A DNA stretch of 64,000 bases from Lentilitoribacter sp039986595 (GCA_039986595.1 JBDWQJ010000009.1:186001-250000), one strand, 5' to 3'. Shown: positions 9,294 to 18,414, numbered from the stretch's first letter. The notes: generated from the sequence alone by a model not told the origin. Numbers and translations are program-made.

Positions 9294-9782
9294 TTAGCCT
9301 TTACGCCATTGGCGTGCCAAGCGGTCTAGTACCGCATTAACGAGTTTCGGCTCATCATCTTCTTGGAAAAACGCGCGCGCGATATCAACATATTCATTGA
9401 TGATGACAGCTGTTGGAACATCTTTGCGATCATTGAGTTCAAATGCCCCTGCTCGCAGGATAGCGCGCAATGTGGAATCAATACGTGAGAGCGGCCAATC
9501 ATCGGTCAGCACACCATGAATTTCCGGATCAAGCGCTAATTGTTGTTCAACAACCCCCTTAACGACCATATTAAACCAATCCGGATCTGCATCTCGGTAT
9601 TGATCGCCATCCATTTCGCTGCCCAAACGGTTACTTCTAAAATCTGCAATGACTTCGGTAACATGTTCACCGGACATATCTAACTGATATAAAGCCTGCA
9701 CCGCAGCAAGTCTTGCAACTCCGCGTTTATTAGCTGGTTTTACTTCCGGATTTTCACCTGATTTTGAAAGCTTATCGCTCAT
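9294..9782 (-). CDS. nusB: Transcription antitermination factor NusB
   Basis: A 162-aa all-helical NusB protein, which binds boxA RNA with NusE (S10) and supports rRNA antitermination. The family-typical parts are ARLAAVQALYQLDMSG near the N-terminus, WPLSRIDSTLRAILRAGAFEL, and PTAVIINEYVDIARAF followed by KLVNAVLDRLAR. A 20-residue N-terminal extension precedes the fold, as in many alphaproteobacteria. It follows ribH by 30 bases, the usual rib-nusB arrangement. Confidence 0.96.
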   Translation of the reverse strand: MSDKLSKSGENPEVKPANKRGVARLAAVQALYQLDMSGEHVTEVIADFRSNRLGSEMDGDQYRDADPDWFNMVVKGVVEQQLALDPEIHGVLTDDWPLSRIDSTLRAILRAGAFELNDRKDVPTAVIINEYVDIARAFFQEDDEPKLVNAVLDRLARQWRKG

Positions 9783-9812
9783 ATATCGTACTCGTTTTTA
9801 TCTCTTGTAGCG

Positions 9813-10262
9813 CTAAGCAGATAGCTGCGCTTTGATCTTGATCATTTTCAATGCTGCGCGCGCAGCAAATCCGCCTTTATCCAGTTCTGATTTTTTAACG
9901 CGTGCCCAAGCTTGATCGGAATTTTCCACGGTCATAATGCCATTGCCCAGAGCGATCGACTCGCTAACGGAAAGCTGCGTTAAACCGCGTGCTGATTCAT
10001 TGCAGACGATATCAAAGTGATAAGTCTCACCGCGGATAACGATACCAAGCGCAACAAAACCGTCATATATCGTACCGCCGACATCCATACCATCAAGCGC
10101 CATTGCGATTGTCGCTGGAATTTCAAGCGCACCATCAACTGAAATCACGTCATAAGTTGCACCCGCATCTTTAAGTGCAGAAACCGCGCCATCTAAAATC
10201 GCGTCAGACATATCATCGTAAAATCTAGCCTCTACGATCAATAAATGTGGTGTTTTTGACAT
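9813..10262 (-). CDS. ribH: 6,7-dimethyl-8-ribityllumazine synthase
   Basis: A 149-aa lumazine synthase, which condenses the ribityl-aminouracil with a butanone phosphate in the last-but-one step of riboflavin synthesis. The active-site stretch GIVIRGETYHFDIVCNES contains the catalytic His. Length is normal. It lies between ribE and nusB on the minus strand. Its product is also the antenna chromophore of FeS-type bacterial photolyases, one of which is encoded at 40598-42124. Confidence 0.96.
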   Translation of the reverse strand: MSKTPHLLIVEARFYDDMSDAILDGAVSALKDAGATYDVISVDGALEIPATIAMALDGMDVGGTIYDGFVALGIVIRGETYHFDIVCNESARGLTQLSVSESIALGNGIMTVENSDQAWARVKKSELDKGGFAARAALKMIKIKAQLSA

Positions 10263-10311
10263 GGTGCTGCTCCAAATATTGCGAATATGGCCAATATAGC
10301 TCTCAGGGATC

Positions 10312-10346
10312 GTAAAATATCAGAACCCGCTCAAATCATGGTTCTG
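10312..10346 (-). terminator. Possible terminator after ribE
   Basis: CAGAACC (10321-10327) pairs with GGTTCTG (10340-10346). On the minus strand the stem is followed by ATATTTTA. It would partly separate ribE from ribH. The T tract is weak, so this may attenuate rather than stop transcription. Confidence 0.5.
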
Positions 10347-10379
10347 AGCAAGTCGCAAGTAAATTCTCTGATTTGGTGA

Positions 10380-11003
10380 CTAAGCACCGTTTCTTTTCAT
10401 CATATGTTCAACAAGACGGGCCACATGACGTGCCATTTGATCAATTTCGATATTGACCATATCACCAACTTGGCGCTGGCCCCATGTCGTGACCTCTTGC
10501 GTATGTTTGATCAAAAGCACATCAAATATTGACCCATCCACCTCGTTAATCGTCAATGAAGTGCCATCAAGGGTGACCGAACCTTTCGGTGCGATGAAGA
10601 TTGCAAGGTCGTCCGGTGCTTTAAAGCGAAAACGAACCGCGTCACCTTCCATGATCTTTTCAATAATTTCAGCTTTGCCATCAACATGACCAGACACCAT
10701 GTGCCCGCCCAATTCATCACCCATTTTAAGAGCGCGTTCGAGGTTAATTTTATCGCCAATCTTTACAGAACCAATTGACGTTAATCGCAAAGCCTCTTCC
10801 CAGGCTTCGACAACAAACCAGCGATCACTAGACCGAGATTCGGGAAGTTCTGTCACCGTCAGACATGTTCCAGCACAGGCAATAGATGCACCAATTTCTA
10901 TCGATTTTGGGTCATATTCGGTCTTTATTTTGATTTTTAAACCAGATTTTAGCTGATCTAATTCAGAAATTTCGCCGATATCTGTTATAATGCCTGTGAA
11001 CAC
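10380..11003 (-). CDS. ribE: Riboflavin synthase, alpha chain
   Basis: A 207-aa protein with two tandem lumazine-binding domains (about 1-95 and 96-190). The N-terminal MFTGIITDIGEI is the classic start of the family; the second barrel begins at about GHMVSGHVDG. It dismutates two lumazine molecules into riboflavin and a pyrimidine that is recycled. It lies 11 bases downstream of ribD and belongs to the nrdR-ribD-ribE operon. No FMN riboswitch was recognised upstream of any rib gene here. Confidence 0.95.
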   Translation of the reverse strand: MFTGIITDIGEISELDQLKSGLKIKIKTEYDPKSIEIGASIACAGTCLTVTELPESRSSDRWFVVEAWEEALRLTSIGSVKIGDKINLERALKMGDELGGHMVSGHVDGKAEIIEKIMEGDAVRFRFKAPDDLAIFIAPKGSVTLDGTSLTINEVDGSIFDVLLIKHTQEVTTWGQRQVGDMVNIEIDQMARHVARLVEHMMKRNGA

Positions 11004-11014
11004 GTGGTGCGATC

Positions 11015-12184
11015 CTAATTTATTTTCTCATATTCATACATGACATCCGGCCCAAATGTCAGCTTGTTTTTAAGCAAAAACCCTTGCGGCAAATTCTCAG
11101 GCGTCAAAGGTGCTTTCACAGTTGTAGTTCCTGCTGCAACGTCCAATTCTTCTTCGGATTGAAAAATAATAATTCTGTCGACATAACCCGCGTTTAGAAA
11201 GCTTGAAGCTATCTTTGCCCCGCCTTCAACCAGTAAAGTTGAAACGTCAGATTTGCCAAGATGATCTAAAAGCTCGGTAATCTGACCATAATCGTCAGAA
11301 GTTTTATTCGGCAAAATCTCCACCCCAAATTCTTCATAAGCCTGAGAATTCGACGTATCGGAATTGGTCGCAACGATTAGCTTGTGTTGCTTTGCCGTTT
11401 GAACAAGATTGGACGTAGGCGAGATACCCAGATTTCTGTCCATAACAACACGAATAGGTGAGCGATGGTTAAGACCATTCAGTCGACATGTAAGCGTAGG
11501 ATTATCATTTTGCACGGTGCTCGAACCAACCAAAATTGCATCATTTAGAGCGCGTAGAACCTGAACTTGTCCATTTGAAATCTCGCTTGTTATTTTGATC
11601 TGCCGACCATCGCGCGCGCCGATTAATCCATCTTTCGACATTGCCATTTTGAGCGTCACAAATGGGCGCACACAACGTTTGCGCATGAGATAGCCCGCAA
11701 GACCATATTCTGCTTCTTGCGATAGTAGATTTTCGATAACTTCAATCCTAGCTGCGCGAAGCTTTTCAAAGCCTCTGCCTGATACACGCTCATCGGGATC
11801 ATTTGCAGCAACAACAACGCGGCTGACACCCGCCTCAATCAAAGCGTCGGCGCATGGTGGGGTTTTACCAAAGTGAGAGCATGGTTCGAGCGTCACATAT
11901 ACATGCGCGCCTTTTGCAGCAGATCCCGCTTCCTTTAGCGCTAAAACTTCAGCATGTGGTCTGCCACCAATTGCTGTCACCCCGCGACCAATGATGACCG
12001 GTTGTTCATCGAAATATTTGACCACGAGCGCCGCAACAGATGGGTTTTCGGCAGTTAAACCTTCATGTTTGCGCGCCAAACGAATGGCAGCGCGCATGAA
12101 TTTTCTATCGATGATTTCTTGATCAGAACGGACTTCTTCATTCTGGGGGTGTGATGGGGGGATATGTTCCCCGCTAGTTGTCAT
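11015..12184 (-). CDS. ribD: Bifunctional riboflavin deaminase/reductase RibD
   Basis: A 389-aa enzyme from the ATG at 12184. The N-terminal deaminase domain has the zinc motifs HAEVLAL and PCSHFGKTPPC; the C-terminal reductase domain begins at about RPFVTLKMAMSKDG. It performs the second and third steps after GTP cyclohydrolase II. An earlier in-frame start at 12211 would add nine residues inside nrdR; I chose 12184 because it leaves an 11-base overlap with nrdR, typical of coupled genes. The N-terminus still has about 30 residues before the deaminase fold, with low conservation expected. Confidence 0.95.
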   Translation of the reverse strand: MTTSGEHIPPSHPQNEEVRSDQEIIDRKFMRAAIRLARKHEGLTAENPSVAALVVKYFDEQPVIIGRGVTAIGGRPHAEVLALKEAGSAAKGAHVYVTLEPCSHFGKTPPCADALIEAGVSRVVVAANDPDERVSGRGFEKLRAARIEVIENLLSQEAEYGLAGYLMRKRCVRPFVTLKMAMSKDGLIGARDGRQIKITSEISNGQVQVLRALNDAILVGSSTVQNDNPTLTCRLNGLNHRSPIRVVMDRNLGISPTSNLVQTAKQHKLIVATNSDTSNSQAYEEFGVEILPNKTSDDYGQITELLDHLGKSDVSTLLVEGGAKIASSFLNAGYVDRIIIFQSEEELDVAAGTTTVKAPLTPENLPQGFLLKNKLTFGPDVMYEYEKIN

Positions 12185-12653
12185 CACCAGCATCGCGCGC
12201 GATCTGCGCACTTAAAGATTCAATAATTTTTTCAAAATCATTGGCAGCTGTGAAGTCTTGGTAGACCGATGCATAACGCACAAATCCCACATCATCGAGT
12301 GCTTTGAGCGCTTCAAGCGCAAGCAAGCCGATAGCATCCGTTTCGATTTCAGTTTCACCTGAACTTTCTAAACGGCGCACAATTCCAGAGACTGCACGAT
12401 CAATTCGGTCACGATCAACAGGACGCTTTCTAAGCGCAATATCAAATGATTTTTGCAGTTTCTCACGGTCAAACGGAACTTTACGCCCCGTTTTTTTCAA
12501 CACTTGCAAGTCTCGCAATTGGACGCGCTCAAATGTGGTGAAGCGACCACCACAATCTGGGCATACACGGCGGCGGCGGATTGCAGAACCATCTTCAGCG
12601 GGCCGCGAATCTTTCACCTGGCTGTCATGAGACGAGCAATAAGGACAACGCAT
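12174..12653 (-). CDS. nrdR: Transcriptional repressor NrdR
   Basis: A 159-aa regulator of ribonucleotide reductase genes. The N-terminal zinc ribbon (CPYC at 3-6 and CPDC near 31-34) is followed by an ATP-cone domain that starts at about VLKKTGRKVPFDREKL. It senses ATP/dATP and represses nrd operons at NrdR boxes. It sits just three bases downstream of glyA and overlaps ribD by 11 bases, the conserved glyA-nrdR-ribD order of alphaproteobacteria. Confidence 0.97.
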   Translation of the reverse strand: MRCPYCSSHDSQVKDSRPAEDGSAIRRRRVCPDCGGRFTTFERVQLRDLQVLKKTGRKVPFDREKLQKSFDIALRKRPVDRDRIDRAVSGIVRRLESSGETEIETDAIGLLALEALKALDDVGFVRYASVYQDFTAANDFEKIIESLSAQIARDAGDDN

Positions 12654-12656
12654 TCA

Positions 12657-13946
12657 CTAAGCTCCAATGCTTTGATATACTGGGAACTTATCCGTCAGTG
12701 CAATCACTTTGGCTTTTACAGCCTCTTCAACGGCTGAATTGTCGCCATCTTGACCAGCAGCACTCAAACCATTGACGACTTCTAAGATCATCTCACCAAC
12801 CTTTTGGAATTCATCAGGACCAAAGCCGCGTGTTGTCGCAGCAGGTGTACCCAACCGAATACCAGATGTAACAAATGGCGATTGCGGATCGTTTGGAACA
12901 CCGTTCTTGTTACACGTAATAAATGCACGACCTAGCGCTGCTTCTGTCGCTTTACCGGTTACGTTTTTAGGCTGTAGGTCAACCAACATAAGGTGCGTAT
13001 CCGTACCGCTTGAAATGATGTTCAAACCACCATCAACAAGTGTTTTTGCCAAGACTTGAGCGTTTTCTTTTACATCAGACATGTAGGATTTGTAATCATC
13101 TGTCAGCGCTTCTTTAAACGCTACAGCTTTGGCTGCAATCACGTGCATTAACGGGCCACCTTGAAGGCCCGGGAACACCGCTGAATTAATTTTCTTTGCA
13201 ATGGCTTCGTCATTGGTTAGAACCATACCGCCGCGAGGTCCGCGCAGTGTTTTGTGCGTTGTTGTTGTTGCAACATGCGCATGTGGGAATGGGCTTGGGT
13301 GAACACCGGCTGCCACAAGACCTGCAAAGTGAGCCATATCAACCCAAAGGACTGCATCAACTTTATCAGCAATTTCACGGAATTTCGCAAAATCAATTTC
13401 GCGAGAATAAGCAGAACCACCCGCAACAATGATATTTGGTTTGTGCTCTAGTGCCAAAGCTTCAACTTGATCATAATCAAGCAATCCTGTTTCTGCCACA
13501 ACACCATATTGAACAGCGTTAAACCATTTACCCGATAGGTTCGGTTTTGCGCCATGCGTTAGGTGGCCACCTGCATCTAGGCTCATACCCAAGATTGTTT
13601 CACCCGGTTTTGAAAGTGCAAGCAACACAGCCTGGTTGGCTTGTGAACCAGAATTTGGCTGAACATTTGCAAATCCGCAGCCAAACAATTCTTTGGCGCG
13701 ATCAATTGCTAAATTTTCCGCGATATCTACAAAGTGACAACCACCATAATAACGTTTACCGGGGTAACCTTCGGCATATTTGTTTGTCATGATCGAACCT
13801 TGCGCTTCTAAAACCGCGCGAGAAACAATGTTCTCAGACGCAATCAATTCGATTTCATGGCGTTGACGACCCAATTCTTGTTCAATTGAGCTGAAAATTT
13901 CAGAATCTTGGTCAGCGAGGGAGGCTGTAAAAAATGCATTGGACAT
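12657..13946 (-). CDS. glyA: Serine hydroxymethyltransferase
   Basis: A 429-aa PLP enzyme that converts serine and tetrahydrofolate to glycine and methylene-THF. The PLP lysine is Lys232 in TTTTHKTLRGPRGG; other family blocks are NKYAEGYPGKRYYGGC and NVQPNSGSQAN. Full length. It starts the operon with nrdR and the rib genes. The roughly 220 bases upstream (13947-14169) show no glycine or SAM riboswitch that I can recognise. Confidence 0.97.
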   Translation of the reverse strand: MSNAFFTASLADQDSEIFSSIEQELGRQRHEIELIASENIVSRAVLEAQGSIMTNKYAEGYPGKRYYGGCHFVDIAENLAIDRAKELFGCGFANVQPNSGSQANQAVLLALSKPGETILGMSLDAGGHLTHGAKPNLSGKWFNAVQYGVVAETGLLDYDQVEALALEHKPNIIVAGGSAYSREIDFAKFREIADKVDAVLWVDMAHFAGLVAAGVHPSPFPHAHVATTTTHKTLRGPRGGMVLTNDEAIAKKINSAVFPGLQGGPLMHVIAAKAVAFKEALTDDYKSYMSDVKENAQVLAKTLVDGGLNIISSGTDTHLMLVDLQPKNVTGKATEAALGRAFITCNKNGVPNDPQSPFVTSGIRLGTPAATTRGFGPDEFQKVGEMILEVVNGLSAAGQDGDNSAVEEAVKAKVIALTDKFPVYQSIGA

Positions 13947-14169
13947 TTGAGGTTACCTTCAAAACTTGCAACGAGTCGTTCTCGAGCATTCAGAATAAGA
14001 TGGGGGCTATTTACCGCTAACAGTAAGCAAGTGCAACATCTGCTTAACGCCTTATTAGGACATAAACACACCAAATTGACGCGACTAGAGCCAGTCGAAT
14101 AATTATCTGATGACCAGAGATCGTTATCGAGGACTTTTAACACTCAATAAATGTCAGCCTCGAAACAAA

Positions 14170-14194
14170 AAAGCGGCCCTAAAAGGGCCGCTTT
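14170..14194 (-). terminator. Terminator of the L,D-transpeptidase gene
   Basis: An 11-base-pair perfect stem, AAAGCGGCCCT (14170-14180) with AGGGCCGCTTT (14184-14194), has a three-base loop. On the minus strand it is followed by a run of T residues (14164-14170 on the plus strand is acaaaaa). It lies 21 bases past the stop of the transpeptidase gene. Confidence 0.9.
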
Positions 14195-14215
14195 GAATAG
14201 ATATTTCATTTTAAT

Positions 14216-15508
14216 TTATAGTTCGCGAGACGCCAATAGATCTACACCATCACGACGATACACATCATCGCGGAACTGCACGACACCATCAGCAGATGAC
14301 CATGCTGTGAAATATGTGAAGTATACAGGAACAGGCTGTTCAACCTGAATTGGCATACTCTCACCAGAATCAATTCCGGATTCAATCGCTTGACGATCCC
14401 AACCCGCGGTATCTTTTAGCAACCACGCGGATAATTCACGCACGTTCTGAACACGCACGCAACCAGATGATTCAAAGCGAAGCAACTTACCAAACACTGA
14501 TTGCTGCGGCGTATCATGCATATAAACGGCATGCGGATTGTGGAAATTGATCTTCGTTGATGACATCGCGTTGATCTTGCCTGGATCCTGACGGAACATA
14601 AGCTTCGGTGCTTCTGGGGCATTCCAATCAACAGTTTCCGGCGCGACTTCCAAACCTTTTCCATCAAACAAGCGAATTGCGTTGCGCTCAAGATATGTTG
14701 GATCTTTGCGCATCAATGGCATGATGTCTTTTTCGATGATTGAACGTGGCGCTGTCCAATACGGATTTAAAATCACTTCATGGATTTTTGAATTTAAAAT
14801 CGGTGTTTGACGATCAATTTTACCAACAATTGCTGTGTGGCGTAGTTCCACACGGCCATTTGCAACAGCTTCAATTTGCGCAGCTGGGATATTGACCATC
14901 ACATAACGATCACCAAGATAACCAGACATTGAACGCAAGCGCACAAGGTTTGTTTCGATCTGTGTTAGGCGAACTTGCGCTGATACATTGATCGCTGCAT
15001 AGCTGAACTTACCAAGCACACCGTCAGATGGCATGCCGTGACGTGCTTGAAAACGTTTCACCGCCCCTTGCACATATGTATCAAAGCTATCTGAGATACC
15101 TGCAGAACGCGGCAGGTCGCCTGAAATCATTAAGCGTTCGCGCAATTTGCGCACATCACCGGAAACCATGCCCAAACGCAAACGCTTGTTTGCAGGCACA
15201 ACCGGCCAGCCGCCATTTGCGACAATGTTTTGATATTTGATCTGTGCAATTTCCAAATTACGAAGAGTTTGCTCAGAGATAATTGGGAAGTTTGCAACTG
15301 TTTCGCTGACCGTACGAGATGCTTGTGCATCAAACTGGTCATCCCAAGTACCGCGACCTGGTGCGCGTATAATTTGTTCAATTGTTGACTGTGCAAAGGA
15401 AGGTGCAGTTAATCCTGCAATCAAACCTGTTGCAGCTGCGCCCTTTAAGATAGCACGACGCGCTATACGAGATTGAGTTTTTTCAGAATCTTTATTCAGT
15501 TTTTTCAT
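14216..15508 (-). CDS. L,D-transpeptidase (YkuD fold) with peptidoglycan-binding domain
   Basis: About 430 aa. The N-terminus has a twin-arginine-like export signal (RIARRAILKGAAATGLIAGL). Next comes a peptidoglycan-binding-type helical domain (VKRFQARHGMPSDGVLG), then the YkuD catalytic domain ending in HDTPQQSVF and SSGCVRVQN, which supply the catalytic His and Cys. Such enzymes make 3-3 crosslinks or anchor proteins to peptidoglycan, and are numerous in Rhizobiales. Start choice is uncertain: 15508 has GGTG five bases before it, while ATGs at 15526 and 15556 have no ribosome site. The MarR-type gene upstream matches the ldtR-ldtP arrangement described in Liberibacter, so regulation by it is likely. 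Confidence 0.9.
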   Translation of the reverse strand: MKKLNKDSEKTQSRIARRAILKGAAATGLIAGLTAPSFAQSTIEQIIRAPGRGTWDDQFDAQASRTVSETVANFPIISEQTLRNLEIAQIKYQNIVANGGWPVVPANKRLRLGMVSGDVRKLRERLMISGDLPRSAGISDSFDTYVQGAVKRFQARHGMPSDGVLGKFSYAAINVSAQVRLTQIETNLVRLRSMSGYLGDRYVMVNIPAAQIEAVANGRVELRHTAIVGKIDRQTPILNSKIHEVILNPYWTAPRSIIEKDIMPLMRKDPTYLERNAIRLFDGKGLEVAPETVDWNAPEAPKLMFRQDPGKINAMSSTKINFHNPHAVYMHDTPQQSVFGKLLRFESSGCVRVQNVRELSAWLLKDTAGWDRQAIESGIDSGESMPIQVEQPVPVYFTYFTAWSSADGVVQFRDDVYRRDGVDLLASREL

Positions 15509-15850
15509 CTCTTCACCAATTGTCATATTCGACGGTACAGTTACAAATGCTGACATCTAACAGCATGAATAATTTAAAGCCTTTACCCACATTCAGCAAG
15601 AGTATTTGGGTCAATCGCTGATCAAACTCGCGTGATCGAAATTCATCGATTAGCTCATGATCCCAAAATCCATACCTTTGTGGCTGTATCAAGGCAGCCT
15701 GCCTTAATCTACACGGCTAGTATGTATGACGATAATGGTGAATATAATGTGAAAACCACTACCAAATATACATTTGGCAGTGGTTCAACAAAATTGTAAT
15801 AGGTATTTCCTATCAGATTCTTCGTAAAAATCTGACGGCTATATCATCAA
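15509..15850. other. Intergenic region between ldtR and the L,D-transpeptidase gene
   Basis: No convincing coding frame is seen in these 342 bases apart from the possible N-terminal extension of the transpeptidase up to 15556. The region holds the hairpin at 15754-15785 and should contain the transpeptidase promoter. ATCGAA (15635) and ATCGAT (15645) form a weak repeat with ten-base spacing, vaguely like the repeat upstream of ldtR. Confidence 0.5.
15754..15785 (-). terminator. Hairpin terminator downstream of ldtR
   Basis: AACCACT (15754-15760) pairs with AGTGGTT (15779-15785), and CCAAAT pairs with ATTTGG inside it after one mismatch, with an ATAC loop. On the minus strand TTTTCACATT follows. 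It lies about 65 bases past the ldtR stop. Confidence 0.7.
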
Positions 15851-16387
15851 TTACAAGCGATACATGATCTGGTCATTCCAGAATCGGTCCAGACGCTGCA
15901 TCAATTTATTCATTGTTGAGAAATCATCTTCGTTGATGCCGCCAACTTGTTCGATTGACTGAATGTGACGATCATACAATTGTGCAACAACGCTTGCGAT
16001 CTCTGTACCCTTGTCAGTTAGCGAAATGCGAACCGAACGACGATCAACGCGTGATTTTGTGTGATTGATGAAACCAAGATCAACAAGTTTCTTCAAGTTA
16101 TAAGAAACGTTTGAACCTAAATAGTATCCGCGGCTACGCAATTCGCCAGCTGTTAATTCAGCATTACCGATGTTGAAGAGCAAAAGCGCTTGAACTGCGT
16201 TGATATCAGCGCGTCCTGAGCGTTCAAATTCATCTTTTACAACGTCAAGAAGACGACGGTGCAAGCGCTCTACAAGTTGTAGGGCTTCAAGATATTGTAC
16301 ACGAAGGCCGTTTTCTTGACCTGTGTTTTCTGTAGATTGGTTATGAACCAAGATTGGTTGTTGTTGTGCCATTTTAGTTTGCCTCAC
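15851..16387 (-). CDS. ldtR: MarR-family regulator LdtR
   Basis: A 178-aa winged-helix protein of the MarR family. The DNA-binding part is in the middle: LLLFNIGNAELTAGELRSRGYYLGSNVSYNL (split here by function: helices, then recognition helix near SNVSYNLKKLV), with the wing at KSRVDRRSVRISLTDKG. The central motif closely matches LdtR of Rhizobiales and Liberibacter, which activates an L,D-transpeptidase gene and is linked to osmotic stress tolerance. Here too the next gene downstream is an L,D-transpeptidase. The N-terminal 30 residues are Gln- and Asn-rich. A nine-base-period direct repeat lies about 50 bases upstream of the start. Confidence 0.88.
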   Translation of the reverse strand: MRQTKMAQQQPILVHNQSTENTGQENGLRVQYLEALQLVERLHRRLLDVVKDEFERSGRADINAVQALLLFNIGNAELTAGELRSRGYYLGSNVSYNLKKLVDLGFINHTKSRVDRRSVRISLTDKGTEIASVVAQLYDRHIQSIEQVGGINEDDFSTMNKLMQRLDRFWNDQIMYRL

Positions 16388-16436
16388 TGTTTTAATGTGA
16401 CGGTTTGTTTTGTTTTTTTCCGTCTTGGAGCAAATC

Positions 16437-16452
16437 TATCGAATGTATCGAA
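16437..16452. promoter_or_regulatory. Direct repeat upstream of ldtR, possible operator
   Basis: TATCGAA occurs twice at 16437-16443 and 16446-16452, a period of nine bases, about 50-65 bases before the ldtR start. This is a likely place for promoter or regulator contacts. The spacing is close to a helical turn, but binding by LdtR or another regulator is inference. Confidence 0.35.
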
Positions 16453-16544
16453 AATTTTACTTAATTTGTGTGCTTAACAAAGTCTTACTCTGAGACAAGG
16501 TAAATTAATCATTACTCGCAGTCAGTGAAAATGATGGATGGGTC

Positions 16545-17000
16545 TTACAACCCCTCCTCCTGCAATCGCTTGCGTTCCTTGAGGTAGAATATGGTTTGAA
16601 ACACTAAGAACAGGATAACAACGGCACCACTAAATATCAGATTAAGTGGATCCGAACCAAACCAATTGGGCAGCACCGCGTGCATTAGGTATTGAATAAA
16701 TGTAACCAATACCCACCCCCACAATCCAAATGCAGTCTGGAACCAAACGCCCAATGCTGTGAGGGGAAGTAAAAGTGCAAGTGTGGTTGCAGCTAACCGC
16801 CAATGCAGAGGAGCAATATCAAAACGAAGGGCACCACCATCGGTTATTCCCATTAACATCGCCCAATATTTTACCGTGCCTGCAACACATGCCAAAGCAA
16901 CAATTGATAAAAAGACATTATATAAAAGATGTATACCCTCAGAAGCGTCACTGCTCTTTTGCGCCATTTGCTCAAGCGAGATGCTATTATTGTCCACCAT
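16545..17000 (-). CDS. Small membrane protein, probably DUF6163 family
   Basis: A 151-aa protein with four predicted membrane segments (about 25-48, 66-85, 90-110 and 122-140), a charged C-terminus (LKERKRLQEEG) and no enzymatic motif. In Rhizobiales a small four-helix protein of this kind (DUF6163, from memory) lies between ldtR and hemB, and both position and size fit. Function is unknown. It is divergent from hemB, with about 175 bases between the two starts. Confidence 0.7.
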   Translation of the reverse strand: MVDNNSISLEQMAQKSSDASEGIHLLYNVFLSIVALACVAGTVKYWAMLMGITDGGALRFDIAPLHWRLAATTLALLLPLTALGVWFQTAFGLWGWVLVTFIQYLMHAVLPNWFGSDPLNLIFSGAVVILFLVFQTIFYLKERKRLQEEGL

Positions 17001-17176
17001 TTAACGCGATCCAAGTTTTGGTAAAAATCTCTTATTTATCACTGTGTTTTATATAGGAGCATCAAAAAAGGCGCAACAAAGTGTCTCAATCTAGATAAAA
17101 TTAGTTGTGTTACTTGACCTTTTTTACAAAGAATGGCCAAACCAGTGCGCAAAAATACTGTAGATGGGTAGAATTA

Positions 17177-18190
17177 ATGTCTGACATGAGCCGCAAAATT
17201 GATGATGTAACAGGACACAAACGTATGCGCCGTTATCGCGGCAGCGCATGGATGCGCAATATGGTGCGTGAAACACATCTCACTCCATCTGATCTTATTT
17301 GGCCAATGTTCTTAATTGAAGGCGACAACAAGCGCGAAGCTGTGGACGCCATGCCTGGTGTTGAGCGCTTAAGTATCGACCTTGCAGTAAAAGCAGCAAA
17401 AGAAGCTGCAGAACTTGGCATTCCAGCCATCGCGACCTTTCCAAATATTGATTACGCAAAGCGGGATAAAACCGGAACTGAGATCCTAAATCCGGACAAT
17501 TTGATCAACCAAGCCACACGCGCGATCAAAGCAGAAGTTCCGGAAATTGGCATCATTACAGATGTCGCGCTCGATCCGTTTACCTCAGATGGTCACGACG
17601 GAATTTTTGAAAATGGCGAAATTGTCAATGATAAAACTGTCGAAGTTCTCGCCCAAGCCGCCGTATTGCAAGCGCAAGCGGGAGCTGACATTATTGCACC
17701 ATCTGAAATGATGGATGGGCGCATTGGTGTCATTCGCCGTGCACTTGATGATGCAGGTTTTCAATCTGTTGCCGTGATGTCTTATGCAGCAAAATTTGTT
17801 TCTGCTTTTTACGGCCCCTATCGCGAGGCCATTGGCACGAGTGATTTTCTTAAAGGCGACAAGAATAGCTATTTCCTAAACCCAGCTAACCCTGATGAAG
17901 CCATGCGCGATGTTGCGCTAGACGTTGAAGAAGGTGCGGATATGGTGATGGTTAAACCAGGTTTGGCTTATTTAGATATGTGCCTGCGCGTTAAAGAAGA
18001 GTTCCGCCTCCCAACATTTGTATATCAAGTATCGGGTGAATACGCGATGATTAAAGCTGCCAGCCAAAATGGCTGGATTGATGGCGAACGTGCCATGATG
18101 GAAAGTCTGATGGCATTTAAGCGTGCAGGCTGCGATGGTATTTTAACATATTTTGCTCCAGAGGCTGCAAAGCTGATGCAAAAAATCTAA
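17177..18190 (+). CDS. hemB: Delta-aminolevulinic acid dehydratase (porphobilinogen synthase)
   Basis: A 337-aa enzyme that joins two 5-aminolevulinate molecules into porphobilinogen for haem, B12 and other tetrapyrroles. The two active-site lysines lie in SYAAKFVSAFYGPYREA and MVMVKPGLAYLDM. The metal-site region reads DVALDPFTSDGHDG, with Asp in place of the Cys ligands of zinc enzymes, so it is the magnesium-type enzyme usual in alphaproteobacteria. The start at 17177 (MSDMSRKIDD) is preferred to the frame's earlier ATG at 17105, which would add 24 residues unlike the family. Confidence 0.96.
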   Translation: MSDMSRKIDDVTGHKRMRRYRGSAWMRNMVRETHLTPSDLIWPMFLIEGDNKREAVDAMPGVERLSIDLAVKAAKEAAELGIPAIATFPNIDYAKRDKTGTEILNPDNLINQATRAIKAEVPEIGIITDVALDPFTSDGHDGIFENGEIVNDKTVEVLAQAAVLQAQAGADIIAPSEMMDGRIGVIRRALDDAGFQSVAVMSYAAKFVSAFYGPYREAIGTSDFLKGDKNSYFLNPANPDEAMRDVALDVEEGADMVMVKPGLAYLDMCLRVKEEFRLPTFVYQVSGEYAMIKAASQNGWIDGERAMMESLMAFKRAGCDGILTYFAPEAAKLMQKI

Positions 18191-18414
18191 CTTCGATTTT
18201 TGTTTATAACTGAGCAAGGTGAGCGCAAAAAACTGTCCTTTGCGCCCATCAAGCTTTCATAATATCTCCATATTCATTCCACACTGGCTGCAAAGTGCTT
18301 TTATATAGGTAAAGCAACGGCAATAAGTTGCGCCTAAATAACCAGTTGATCAAATGAATTTATTCCATTGGATTGCGCGATTTTTGCTAAATTATCAAAC
18401 TAAAAGGATTTAAG

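Noticed and set aside
10263..10379. FMN riboswitch before ribH or other rib genes
   Set aside because: I could not find the conserved RFN element sequences; only a simple terminator-like hairpin is visible.
13947..14169. Glycine or SAM riboswitch upstream of glyA
   Set aside because: No conserved aptamer core was recognised in this stretch.
18223..18245. GCGCAAA/TTTGCGC hairpin after hemB as a terminator
   Set aside because: Seven-base stem but nine-base loop and no T tract on either strand; kept out of the feature list.
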